Source of the DNA: JBCAXA01 sp039183535 | GTDB lineage: Bacteria; Pseudomonadota; Gammaproteobacteria; Steroidobacterales; Woeseiaceae | Length of the DNA: 64,000 nt | Reading direction: 5' to 3' | NCBI GenBank assembly: GCA_039183535.1 | Contig: JBCDBO010000011.1 | Span: 1 to 64,000, forward strand | Shown: positions 42,736 to 50,869 of the stretch, piece after piece | How the letters are laid out: each line of letters opens with the position of its first letter | Position numbering within the stretch: the first letter of the stretch is position 1 | Position numbers and translations under genes: made by a program | The notes under the pieces: model-generated | Database searches by the model: none | Told to the model about the DNA's origin: nothing | Seen by the model: only the letters and a program-made list of their open reading frames with translations

Positions 42736-43352
42736 GCAGTGATACTCAGGAAGTTCTTAAGGAGACGCTGGCCCTCGCTAGCCGAGCGTTCTGGGTGAAA
42801 CTGGGTGGCAAAGAAATTGCCCTGTTGGACAACGGCGGCGTATCGCTCGCCGTAGTCGTAGGTGGCAGCACAGGGCAGAGCATGCGCTGCTATCGCATAG
42901 CTATGCACGTAGTAGTGAAAGGTTGGGTCCGCATAGCCATCAAACAACAGCGAGTCGCCGCTCTGTCGAGTCTGGTTCCAACCCATATGCGGAACGACCA
43001 ATGCATCGGACGCTGGAATTCTCCGCACATCGCAGTTGAAAACTCCGAGGCACGGTGTGTCATCCTCCTCGGAGTAGTTCGCGAGCAAATGCATGCCAAG
43101 GCAAATGCCGAGTACCGGTTGCGTTAGTTCCTTAATGACGTTGTTTAGCCGGTGTTGCTCAAGGCGCTGCATCGCATCACCGGCTGCGCCAACACCCGGT
43201 AGAACGACGTGCGAGGCAGTGCTAATTACGGCGGCGTCTATACTCACTTGCGCCTTAACATTTAAGCGTTGAAACGCGTATTTGAGCGATGCCAGGTTTG
43301 CGCCGCCCGTGTCAACGATGACGACGCTTGACGAGGCGTGGTCTACGCTCAC
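42726..43352 (-). CDS. hisH: Imidazole glycerol phosphate synthase subunit HisH
   Basis: A 208-residue class I glutamine amidotransferase: VVIVDTGGANLASLKYAFQR, LPGVGAAGDAM, nucleophile in LGICLGMHLL, catalytic His/Glu in ATQFHPERS. GTG at 43352 overlaps the hisB stop (GTGA) and is preferred to a start 27 codons upstream inside hisB. Confidence 0.95.
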   Translation of the reverse strand: MSVDHASSSVVIVDTGGANLASLKYAFQRLNVKAQVSIDAAVISTASHVVLPGVGAAGDAMQRLEQHRLNNVIKELTQPVLGICLGMHLLANYSEEDDTPCLGVFNCDVRRIPASDALVVPHMGWNQTRQSGDSLLFDGYADPTFHYYVHSYAIAAHALPCAATYDYGERYAAVVQQGNFFATQFHPERSASEGQRLLKNFLSITACN

Positions 43353-44419
43353 AGCGTCCCCTTGCTCGACGGAATAGCGTCGCCGTCGCGGCGCGTGGCT
43401 TGGGCTAGTGCTCGGCCAAGTGCCTTGAAGCAAGCTTCGACCATGTGGTGGGTGTTATCGCCGTTGACCGTGACGTGAATGGCGGCCCCAACGCTTACCG
43501 CCAGCGATTCGAAAAAATGCCTGACCATCTCGATCGTTAGGCCACCGACTTCGTCGCGGGGAAACTCGCCGTTGAAACGGCTCACAGGACGTCCCGAGAG
43601 ATCGATCAACACCTCGGCGCGTGCTTCATCCATCGGTACGGTAAATCCGTACCGCGCAATGCCGCGTTTGTCGCCGAGGGCTGTCCGAATCGCTTCTCCC
43701 AACGCCAACGCAACGTCTTCGACGCTGTGGTGGTCGTCGATGTGCAAATCGCCACTGCACGTAACTTCTAGTGAGTAACCACCGTGACGTGCGATCTGCT
43801 CGAGCATGTGGTCGAAAAATCCGATGCCCGTGTCGATGCGTACTGGCGACGTTGTATCGAGCGATAGATCGATACGTATGTCGGTTTCATTCGTACGACG
43901 CTGTATGCTGGCGCGGCGCGGTTGCAAACACAGCTCGTCGGCGATCGCATCCCAGTCCATCGCGCCCTGTTCTGTACCGATTCGAATACCGCGCAAGCCG
44001 AGTTTTTCGGCCAGCATCAGATCGGTATCGCGATCGCCGATGACAGCACAGCGCTCGACATTAAGCGCCGTGCGGGCAAGGTATGGCGCTAGCAGACCAG
44101 CCGCTGGCTTACGGCAGTCGCAACCGTCGTCCGGTAGGTGTGGGCAGATCAGCACATCATCAAATCTGATGCCTTGAGATTCGAACAGAGCCAGCATGAA
44201 CTGATGCGGTGCGTCGAAGTCGTCTTGCGGAAAACTTGCCGTTCCGAGGCCATCTTGGTTACTGACGATAACCAATCGAAACCCCGCCGACTGCAATCGC
44301 AGCAGCGCCGTAATCACACCGGGCACAAGGCGAACCTTGTCGATTCGATCGACCTGCTCATCGGCGGGTTCTTCGATGAGCGTGCCATCGCGGTCGATGA
44401 ACAAAACGGCGGCCGTCAT
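43349..44419 (-). CDS. hisB: Bifunctional histidinol-phosphatase / imidazoleglycerol-phosphate dehydratase
   Basis: A 356-residue HisB fusion. The N-terminal HAD phosphatase has FIDRDGTLIEEP, VSNQDGLGT and a zinc-loop CPHLPDDGCDCRKP. The C-terminal dehydratase begins with IDLSLDTT and has IGFFDHMLEQIARHGGY, DDHHSVEDVALALG and SLAVSVGAAIHV. The fused form is typical of gammaproteobacteria. Overlaps hisC by 4 bp. Confidence 0.97.
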   Translation of the reverse strand: MTAAVLFIDRDGTLIEEPADEQVDRIDKVRLVPGVITALLRLQSAGFRLVIVSNQDGLGTASFPQDDFDAPHQFMLALFESQGIRFDDVLICPHLPDDGCDCRKPAAGLLAPYLARTALNVERCAVIGDRDTDLMLAEKLGLRGIRIGTEQGAMDWDAIADELCLQPRRASIQRRTNETDIRIDLSLDTTSPVRIDTGIGFFDHMLEQIARHGGYSLEVTCSGDLHIDDHHSVEDVALALGEAIRTALGDKRGIARYGFTVPMDEARAEVLIDLSGRPVSRFNGEFPRDEVGGLTIEMVRHFFESLAVSVGAAIHVTVNGDNTHHMVEACFKALGRALAQATRRDGDAIPSSKGTL

Positions 44420-45480
44420 GACAGGGTACCGAGCGCGCTGAGGACGGTATCGTTCTGCTCGCGTGTGCCAATCGTGATACGCAGGCTATTTGGGTGCGCG
44501 TCAGCCTTGGAGAAATCACGAATGAGAAATCCAACCTTTTCCACGGCAGTGATCGCTGTTGCAGGATCGATGAACTCGGCAAGTACAAAGTTGGCATCGC
44601 TGCGATAGACAGCTCGAACAGCGGGCAGTGTCGCTAGACGCTGACTGACCCGATTGCGTTCGGCGCGCAGGGTATCGAAACGATTCTTGTCATCTGTTGG
44701 TGACGACTGTGCTAGGACGCCGAGGATAGCCTCGACGACCGGTGTGGCGATCGAGTACGGAGCAAACACCTTACGAATAAGGAGGCTAAGGTCGGTATCG
44801 CCGATGATGACGCCGCAGCGGGCGCCGGCCAATGCGAACGCTTTTGATAGCGTTCGCAAGACGACGACGTGCGACTCGTTGGCGTAGCGCTGCGCTGGGT
44901 CATCGCACTCAGCGAACTCCAAGTAGGCAGCATCAATCACCACGACGGCGCGACCGCGTGTCGCCGCGACAACCGCATCGACCGCGGTCGGACTCATCAC
45001 GTTGCCGGTTGGATTGTTTGGACTCGTGATAAACACCAGTTTCGTGGCGTCCGTTATGGTCTCGCGAATTCGGTCGACGTCGAGATCGAACGCGGGCGCG
45101 GCCGTTAGCGGTGCGCGTTGTATCGTCGCACCTTGGACATTGGCATAAACGGCATACATACCAAACGTCGGCGGACAGATCAGCACAGCGTCTTCGCCGG
45201 GACGGCAGAACGTACGAATCAGAAGATCGATTGCCTCGCTGCTGCCGCGAGTTACCGTAATCCGCTCCGCCGGTTGATTGACCAAGCTGGCGAGGCGCCG
45301 CTCAAGCTCGGTAGGCCGATCGAGTGGATACCAGTTAAGGCCGCGTTGCGTCGTATCACCCACGCGACGAAGCGGCGACTCGTTCGCATTAAGGCGGACC
45401 AACGCCTCATCGTGAGACGCGGACGTATAGCCGGCCATCGAGACGATCTCCGGCCGTGCCAATTCGGTAACGATACTCAT
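44416..45480 (-). CDS. hisC: Histidinol-phosphate aminotransferase
   Basis: A 354-residue class I/II aminotransferase: LNANESPLRR, TRGSSEAIDLLIRTFCRPGED, FITSPNNPTGN, DAAYLEF, and the PLP lysine in RTLSKAFALAGARCG. Six bp downstream of hisD. Confidence 0.96.
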   Translation of the reverse strand: MSIVTELARPEIVSMAGYTSASHDEALVRLNANESPLRRVGDTTQRGLNWYPLDRPTELERRLASLVNQPAERITVTRGSSEAIDLLIRTFCRPGEDAVLICPPTFGMYAVYANVQGATIQRAPLTAAPAFDLDVDRIRETITDATKLVFITSPNNPTGNVMSPTAVDAVVAATRGRAVVVIDAAYLEFAECDDPAQRYANESHVVVLRTLSKAFALAGARCGVIIGDTDLSLLIRKVFAPYSIATPVVEAILGVLAQSSPTDDKNRFDTLRAERNRVSQRLATLPAVRAVYRSDANFVLAEFIDPATAITAVEKVGFLIRDFSKADAHPNSLRITIGTREQNDTVLSALGTLS

Positions 45481-45486
45481 CGGCGC

Positions 45487-46785
45487 TTAAGCGAGGCGCA
45501 ATCGAACCGCGTTGGCGTGCGCATCGAGCCCCTCTATACCGGCCAACGTGATTGCCGTCGGTCCTATTTTTTCAAGTCCGGCACGAGTCAACGCTTGGAC
45601 AGTCATCTGTCGACAAAAATCACTGACGCTCAAGCCGCCAAAGCTGCGTGCATAGCCGTACGTTGGCAGTACATGGTTCGTACCACTGCAGTAGTCGCCA
45701 ACGGATTCGGGCGACCACGGACCGAGGAATACGGAACCCGCGTTACGGATATTCGCCAATACATTGCGTGGCTCGGCCATCTGAATGATGAGATGCTCAG
45801 GGGCATAGTGATTGGCGATATCGATCACGTCTTGTCGTTCATCGACGATGATCGACGCACTGGCCGTTAGCGCACTGGCCGCAATGTCACGCCGTGATAA
45901 ACGCTGCAATTGCGTATCGACCGCCTTGCCGACAGCGCTCGCCATGTCGGCATCTGTCGTCACGAGCACAACTTGAGAGTCGACACCGTGCTCGGCCTGC
46001 GACAATAAATCCGACGCAACAAACTGCGGGTCAGCTTGCCGATCGGCGAGCACCATGACTTCGGATGGACCCGCCGGCATATCGATCGCGGCACCGGCTG
46101 GATCGGCGGCCACTTGTTGCTTCGCTTCAGTAACGTACGCGTTGCCAGGCCCAAAGATCTTGTGGACAGGTGGGACGGTCGCCGTACCGTACGCGAGCGC
46201 GGCAATCGCTTGCGCACCGCCGGCTTTAACGATCGTAGTAATGCCGAGTTCGGCCGCGACGGCGAGTACATGGGGATCCAACGTGCCGTCCGCGCGCGGT
46301 GGCGAGGCGAGTACGACGGTTGGACACTTAGCGAGCAACGCCGGAACACCGAGCATGATGGCCGCACTGGGCAACGGGGCGGTGCCGGCTGGTACGTACA
46401 GACCCACCGCATCAATTGGTCGAACCAAACGCTCACAAACAACACCTGGCTGAGTTTCGAGTCGTGTTTCCGTCGGCTGTGTCGCTGCATGGAATTTGCG
46501 AACATTCGCGACCGCCGCTGCGATAGCAGCGCGCACATCGGGATCGACCGAAGCCACGGCCGCTTGAACCTCGTCGTCACTGACCAAGACTCGGGTTATC
46601 GATGCGGAATCGAAACGCTGCGCGTAGCCGATCAGGGCCTCGTCGCCGGTGCGTTTGACGTTGTCGATTACCGTTGCGACGGTGGCCGACAAATCGCCCT
46701 GCGTACGTTGTAGCGGTCGAGTCAGCAACGCTTCGCGTTGTGACGCGCTCAGCGTGGCCCAGCGGTAGCATTCAAGGGCGCTCAT
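45487..46785 (-). CDS. hisD: Histidinol dehydrogenase
   Basis: A 432-residue zinc enzyme catalysing the last two steps of histidine synthesis: VCERLVRPIDAVGLYVPAGT, GAQAIAALAYGT, KIFGPGNAYVTEAKQQV, DMPAGPSEVMVLADRQADP, LLSQAEHGVDSQ, and the C-terminal NHVLPTYGYARSFGGLSV. Four-bp overlap with hisG. Confidence 0.98.
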   Translation of the reverse strand: MSALECYRWATLSASQREALLTRPLQRTQGDLSATVATVIDNVKRTGDEALIGYAQRFDSASITRVLVSDDEVQAAVASVDPDVRAAIAAAVANVRKFHAATQPTETRLETQPGVVCERLVRPIDAVGLYVPAGTAPLPSAAIMLGVPALLAKCPTVVLASPPRADGTLDPHVLAVAAELGITTIVKAGGAQAIAALAYGTATVPPVHKIFGPGNAYVTEAKQQVAADPAGAAIDMPAGPSEVMVLADRQADPQFVASDLLSQAEHGVDSQVVLVTTDADMASAVGKAVDTQLQRLSRRDIAASALTASASIIVDERQDVIDIANHYAPEHLIIQMAEPRNVLANIRNAGSVFLGPWSPESVGDYCSGTNHVLPTYGYARSFGGLSVSDFCRQMTVQALTRAGLEKIGPTAITLAGIEGLDAHANAVRLRLA

Positions 46786-47687
46786 GCCAACATTTTCTCA
46801 ACAGGCAGCACTAACACCGAGCTCGCGCCGGCTTCCTTGAGACTTTCTAGCGTTTCCCAGAACACATTCTCGTGGCAAACCGCATGCAGGGCGACGCGGT
46901 CCGGTTGACCTTCGAGCGGCAACACGGTCGGTGCTTCGCTACCGGGCAGCAGATTGCGAATGGCCGCGATCGCGTCACGCGGCGCGTGCAACATGATGTA
47001 TTTACTCTCGCGAACCTGCTGTACGCCTTCGATTCGTTGCAACAAGCGTCCCAGCAGGGCGTTCTTGTCGACATCATCGAGCCCGGCGTGGCGAATGATC
47101 CACGCTTGTGAGTCCAATATCGAGACGTACTCGCGCAAATGGTTGGCGGCTAGCGTCGAGCCGGTCGAGACAAGATCGCAGATGACATCGGCACAACCAA
47201 GCCGAGGCGCGATTTCCACAGCACCGGAGAAATGAACGATGTCAGCGTCGACACCGTTGTCGCGCAAGTATTGACCGAGCAAGCCTGGGTAGGTTGTCGC
47301 GATGCGTTTCCCGGCTAGGTCACTGGCGCCGTTGAACGACGCGTCGCTAGGCCCGGCTATCGATAGCCGGCAGCGTCCAAACTCGAGTGGCATGACGCGT
47401 TCGAAAGGCTGAATTTCGCCGTTGCTGTCGCCGGACAATCGCTTCTCTTCGATGACGTTTAGCCCAGCGATACCAAGATCACAAACCCCATCGGCGACTA
47501 GACCGGGGATATCGTCATCGCGAACGAGCAGAATGTCGACGGGCATATTCTCCCCGTAACAAAACAGCTGGTCCTTGCTTTGCCGGAACGTCAACCCGGC
47601 CCGCGAAAACAGATCCAAACTGTACTGAGTCAGGCGCCCGGATTTTTGCAGCGCAATCCGCAGGCGGTTGCGATCTGATTGACTCAC
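46782..47687 (-). CDS. hisG: ATP phosphoribosyltransferase, long form
   Basis: A 301-residue HisG, the committed step. RLRIALQKSGRL, VCDLGIAGLNVI, KRIATTYPGLL, and EIAPRLGCADVICDLVSTGSTL mark the catalytic part. The C-terminal regulatory ACT-like domain (SKYIMLHAPRDAIAAIRNLLPG) makes it the histidine-sensitive long form that needs no HisZ. GTG start overlaps the yerC stop (GTGA). Confidence 0.97.
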   Translation of the reverse strand: MSQSDRNRLRIALQKSGRLTQYSLDLFSRAGLTFRQSKDQLFCYGENMPVDILLVRDDDIPGLVADGVCDLGIAGLNVIEEKRLSGDSNGEIQPFERVMPLEFGRCRLSIAGPSDASFNGASDLAGKRIATTYPGLLGQYLRDNGVDADIVHFSGAVEIAPRLGCADVICDLVSTGSTLAANHLREYVSILDSQAWIIRHAGLDDVDKNALLGRLLQRIEGVQQVRESKYIMLHAPRDAIAAIRNLLPGSEAPTVLPLEGQPDRVALHAVCHENVFWETLESLKEAGASSVLVLPVEKMLA

Positions 47688-47986
47688 GGCAGTAGCTCCA
47701 ACGCTTTGCGGTACCCGCCGCGGCCGGTCCCAAGGTAGCGCGCAACGCGCCCGATCGTCGTCACACTAACGCCGGTCAAATCGTGGATCCGCCGATAGGC
47801 GTGGCCTTGGTTGAGTAAACGGACGACTTGCCACCGATCCACCAAGGCCTGCAACTCGGCTGGCGTGCACAAATCATGCAAAAAATCGCGAACATCGGCG
47901 GCTTCTTCGAGCCCCAGAAGCGCGTTACACAAGTCGAGCTCGGCTTCGCGTATGAGCCGGCCTTTGGCGGGGCGGTTGGGTTTCAT
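47684..47986 (-). CDS. TrpR-like regulator of the YerC/YecD family, predicted his-operon repressor
   Basis: A 100-residue all-helical Trp-repressor homologue: FLHDLCTPAELQALVDRWQV then LLNQGHAYRRIHDLTGVSVTTIGRVARYL, the helix-turn-helix. It is the first gene of the his operon, translationally coupled to hisG. A near-perfect palindrome lies nine bases upstream of its ATG over the predicted promoter, so it most likely represses the operon and itself when histidine is abundant (inference; comparative-genomic regulons for this family are called HisR). Confidence 0.9.
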   Translation of the reverse strand: MKPNRPAKGRLIREAELDLCNALLGLEEAADVRDFLHDLCTPAELQALVDRWQVVRLLNQGHAYRRIHDLTGVSVTTIGRVARYLGTGRGGYRKALELLP

Positions 47987-47994
47987 AACGTATC

Positions 47995-48018
47995 AATGTA
48001 TTAACGTGTTAGTACATT
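47995..48018 (-). promoter_or_regulatory. Predicted operator of the TrpR-like repressor over the his promoter
   Basis: Arms AATGTATTAAC (47995-48005) and GTTAGTACATT (48008-48018) match at 10 of 11 positions around a 2-bp centre. The GTAxTAAC half-site is close in style to the E. coli TrpR half-site GTACTAGTT. It overlaps the predicted minus-strand -10 element. Confidence 0.75.
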
Positions 48019-48043
48019 AATGCATAGTGCGGACACCTGGCAA
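48014..48043 (-). promoter_or_regulatory. Predicted his operon promoter
   Basis: On the minus strand TTGCCA (48043-48038), 18-bp spacer, TAATGT (48019-48014). The -10 element lies within the operator palindrome, so repressor binding would block RNA polymerase. Confidence 0.5.
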
Positions 48044-48086
48044 GTCGAAATTCGGCCGCGAGCGGCCCGTTTTGTTGCACGCGGCG

Positions 48087-48116
48087 TTGACAGCGGCGTT
48101 TGGCCCTGCCTAAACT
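48087..48116 (+). promoter_or_regulatory. Promoter of the metB-metY-metX operon
   Basis: A consensus TTGACA (48087-48092), 18-bp spacer, TAAACT (48111-48116). The predicted start of transcription at about 48123 is the first base or so of riboswitch helix P1. Confidence 0.65.
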
Positions 48117-48123
48117 TCGACCA

Positions 48124-48241
48124 ACTCATCGAGACCGGTCGAGGGAAAGGCCCGACGACACCGGGGCAACCTCCAGGCATAACCAGCCTGGAAAGGTGCC
48201 AACTCCTGCGATAGTGCGTGTGCGCTATACGAGAGATGAGT
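48124..48241 (+). ncRNA. SAM-I (S-box) riboswitch
   Basis: P1 is a perfect 7-bp helix, ACTCATC (48124-48130) with GATGAGT (48235-48241). Between lie the conserved core GAGGGAAAGGCCCGACGA and CCGGGGCAACC, a P3 hairpin (CCAGGC/GCCTGG), the J3/4 signature AAGGTGCCAACTCC, and a P4 hairpin near 48208-48230. This is the SAM-I consensus. It precedes methionine synthesis genes. No U-run follows, but CGGTAC and GTACCG (48244-48249, 48268-48273) can form a downstream hairpin, so control is probably at translation. Confidence 0.9.
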
Positions 48242-48333
48242 GACGGTACAACTGCACGGCAGAAGGGTACCGATCACGCGCTTTCGTCGCCGGTTTCGTT
48301 GATTTTACTTCTGGTAATCAGGTAGAGATCGAC

Positions 48334-49524
48334 GTGACCAAACAGCACTCACAGACCGCCGCTGTACGTACCGGGCTCGAATCGGACGTGCAACACGGAG
48401 CGGTCGTTCCACCGCTGCACCTCAGTTCCAATTTCACGTTCGCCGGTTTTGGCAAGCCGCGCGAGTACGACTACACACGCAGTGGCAATCCAACCCGCGA
48501 CGTTCTGTTGCAGACATTGTGCGAGCTCGAGCAGGGGCAGGGCGGTGCCATAACAGCGTCCGGGATGGCGGCCATTACGCTGGTTTGCCAGTTACTTAAG
48601 CCGGGCGACACCTTGATTGCGCCGCACGACTGCTACGGCGGCACGTATCGCTTGTTCCACACGCTGGCAGCCAAAGGACATTTCGCGGTCCGCTTTGTCG
48701 ATCAAACGGACCTAAACGCCGTGGCTGCAGCGCTCGACGACTCGGTCCGGTTGGTCTGGATTGAGACGCCCAGCAATCCATTACTGCGTGTGGTTGATGT
48801 GCCTGCGGTTGCAGCTGCCGCACAGGCTGTTGGTGCCTTAGTCGGGGTCGACAACACGTTTCTATCGCCCGCTTTACAGCAGCCGCTGCTGCTAGGCGCC
48901 GATCTCGTCGTTCATTCAACGACCAAGTACTTGAATGGTCACAGCGATGTTGTTGGCGGTGCTGTTATTTGTCGCGACGGCGCGTTGGCCGCAGAGGTAA
49001 AGGATTGGTCGAACAACCTCGGTCTCACCGGTGCCCCGTTCGATGCTTATTTGACACTGCGCGGTGTCCGGTCCCTGCACGCCCGCATGCGTTGCCACGA
49101 GGAGAACGCCGAGGCAATTGCCAATTTGCTGGCCAGCGACGAACGCGTTGCCACGGTTTACTACCCGGGCCTTGCGACAAACCCGTTTCACACGCTTGCT
49201 CGTCAGCAACAACAAGGCTTTGGCGGTATGCTGAGTTTCGATCTTGATGAGCGCCTCGTATCGGTGCAGTCGTTCGCTGAGTCACTGCGGCATTTTTCGC
49301 TGGCTGAGTCGCTTGGCGGGGTTGAGTCGTTGGTTTGTCACCCGTCTTCGATGACACACGCACCGCTAAGCGCAGCGGATAAAGCAGCGGCGGGCATTGG
49401 CGAGGGATTAATTCGCCTGTCGGTTGGCATCGAGCGCTGCGACGATCTTTGCGCTGATATTGCACAGGCGCTTGACCGCGCAACCCATGCCGTTCAGCCG
49501 TTACGTGCCAGCGCGGCCCGCTAA
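48334..49524 (+). CDS. metB: Cystathionine gamma-synthase / O-succinylhomoserine (thiol)-lyase
   Basis: A 396-residue Cys/Met-metabolism PLP enzyme. VVPPLHLSSNFTFAGF, YDYTRSGNPTRDVLLQTL, APHDCYGGTYRLF, VDNTFLSPALQQP, the PLP lysine in HSTTKYLNGHSDVVGGAV and SLGGVESLVCHP resemble E. coli MetB closely. It makes cystathionine from activated homoserine and cysteine. GTG start at 48334, with only a weak SD (GGTAGAG), consistent with translational control by the riboswitch. Confidence 0.93.
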   Translation: MTKQHSQTAAVRTGLESDVQHGAVVPPLHLSSNFTFAGFGKPREYDYTRSGNPTRDVLLQTLCELEQGQGGAITASGMAAITLVCQLLKPGDTLIAPHDCYGGTYRLFHTLAAKGHFAVRFVDQTDLNAVAAALDDSVRLVWIETPSNPLLRVVDVPAVAAAAQAVGALVGVDNTFLSPALQQPLLLGADLVVHSTTKYLNGHSDVVGGAVICRDGALAAEVKDWSNNLGLTGAPFDAYLTLRGVRSLHARMRCHEENAEAIANLLASDERVATVYYPGLATNPFHTLARQQQQGFGGMLSFDLDERLVSVQSFAESLRHFSLAESLGGVESLVCHPSSMTHAPLSAADKAAAGIGEGLIRLSVGIERCDDLCADIAQALDRATHAVQPLRASAAR

Positions 49525-49550
49525 CGTATTTCCCCATTACGGAAACAACA

Positions 49551-50864
49551 ATGACCTTAGATACCAGCAAATTGCAATTCGATACGCTGCAAGTCCATGC
49601 CGGCCAAGCGCCAGCGCCGGGTACCAACTCACGCGCCGTACCGATTCATCAGACGACGTCGTACACGTTTGATGATGCTGATCACGGTGCCCGACTCTTT
49701 GCGCTGCAAGAGTTCGGCAACATCTACACCCGGATCATGAACCCGACCACCGATGTGTTCGAACAGCGTGTGGCTGCACTTGAGGGTGGGGTGGCGGCGC
49801 TAGCGACGTCCAGCGGTCAGGCAGCACAGTTTTTGACCATCACGACGCTTTGCGAGGCGGGTAACAACATTGTCTCCGGCAGCTCGTTGTATGGCGGAAC
49901 GTACAATCAGTTCAAGGTCGCCTTGCCGCGTCTAGGTATCGACGTACGCTTTGTGTCGGAGGACAGTATCGATGCTTACCGAGCGCAAATCGACGACAAC
50001 ACCCGAGCCATTTACGTCGAGGCGATCGGTAACCCTGGGTTCTTCGTTCCTGATTTCGCACCACTGGCTGAGCTTGCCCACGAGCACAACATTCCGTTGA
50101 TTGTCGACAACACGCTCGGCTGTTGCGGCTACGTCTGCCGCCCGCTTGATCACGGTGCAGACATCGTTGTCGAGTCGGCCACCAAATGGATCGGTGGCCA
50201 TGGCACGTCGATCGGCGGCGTTATCGTCGACTCGGGTCGATTCGATTGGTCGAGTGGCCGGTTTGCCAATTTCACCGAGCCGTCACCGGGCTACCATGGC
50301 ATGAAGTTCGCTGAAGTGTTCGGACCGGATGGGCCCTTTGGCAACATCGCGTTTATTATTCGCGCCCGTGTCGAAGGCCTGCGCGATTTTGGTCCAGCAC
50401 TGAGTCCGTTCAATGCGTTTCAATTACTGCAGGGGTTGGAGACGTTGTCGCTGCGCGTTCAGCGCCATATCGATAACGCGCTCGAACTAGCGCAATGGTT
50501 GCAGGCGCAGCCGTTGGTCGAGTCGGTTAGCTACAACGGGTTGCCCGATCATCCGCAACACGAGCGTGCCAAACAGTATCTAGCGCATGGCTTCGGTGCC
50601 GTGTTGACGTTCGAAATTAAGGGCGGTGCCGATGCGGGTCGCCGCTTTATCGACTCGGTTCAACTAGCGAGTCATCTCGCTAACGTTGGCGATGCCAAAA
50701 CGCTGGTCATTCATCCGGCCAGCACCACACACCAGCAGCTGACCGCCGACGAACAGCGCTCGTCGGGCGTCACGCCGACCATGGTGCGTGTCTCGGTCGG
50801 TATCGAGCATATCGACGATATCCGGGCAGACTTCGAACAAGCGTTCGCGAAGCTCAGCGCTTAG
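49551..50864 (+). CDS. metY: O-acetylhomoserine aminocarboxypropyltransferase (sulfhydrylase)
   Basis: A 437-residue PLP enzyme of the same superfamily but of the longer MetY type: DTLQVHAGQAPAPGTNSRAV, PIHQTTSYTFDDADHGARLF, IYTRIMNPTTDVFEQR, SATKWIGGHGTSIGGVIVDS and the C-terminal HPASTTHQQL. It fixes sulfide directly into O-acetylhomoserine, giving homocysteine. Together with MetB the cell has both transsulfuration and direct sulfhydrylation. Confidence 0.95.
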   Translation: MTLDTSKLQFDTLQVHAGQAPAPGTNSRAVPIHQTTSYTFDDADHGARLFALQEFGNIYTRIMNPTTDVFEQRVAALEGGVAALATSSGQAAQFLTITTLCEAGNNIVSGSSLYGGTYNQFKVALPRLGIDVRFVSEDSIDAYRAQIDDNTRAIYVEAIGNPGFFVPDFAPLAELAHEHNIPLIVDNTLGCCGYVCRPLDHGADIVVESATKWIGGHGTSIGGVIVDSGRFDWSSGRFANFTEPSPGYHGMKFAEVFGPDGPFGNIAFIIRARVEGLRDFGPALSPFNAFQLLQGLETLSLRVQRHIDNALELAQWLQAQPLVESVSYNGLPDHPQHERAKQYLAHGFGAVLTFEIKGGADAGRRFIDSVQLASHLANVGDAKTLVIHPASTTHQQLTADEQRSSGVTPTMVRVSVGIEHIDDIRADFEQAFAKLSA

Positions 50865-50869
50865 ACGAC

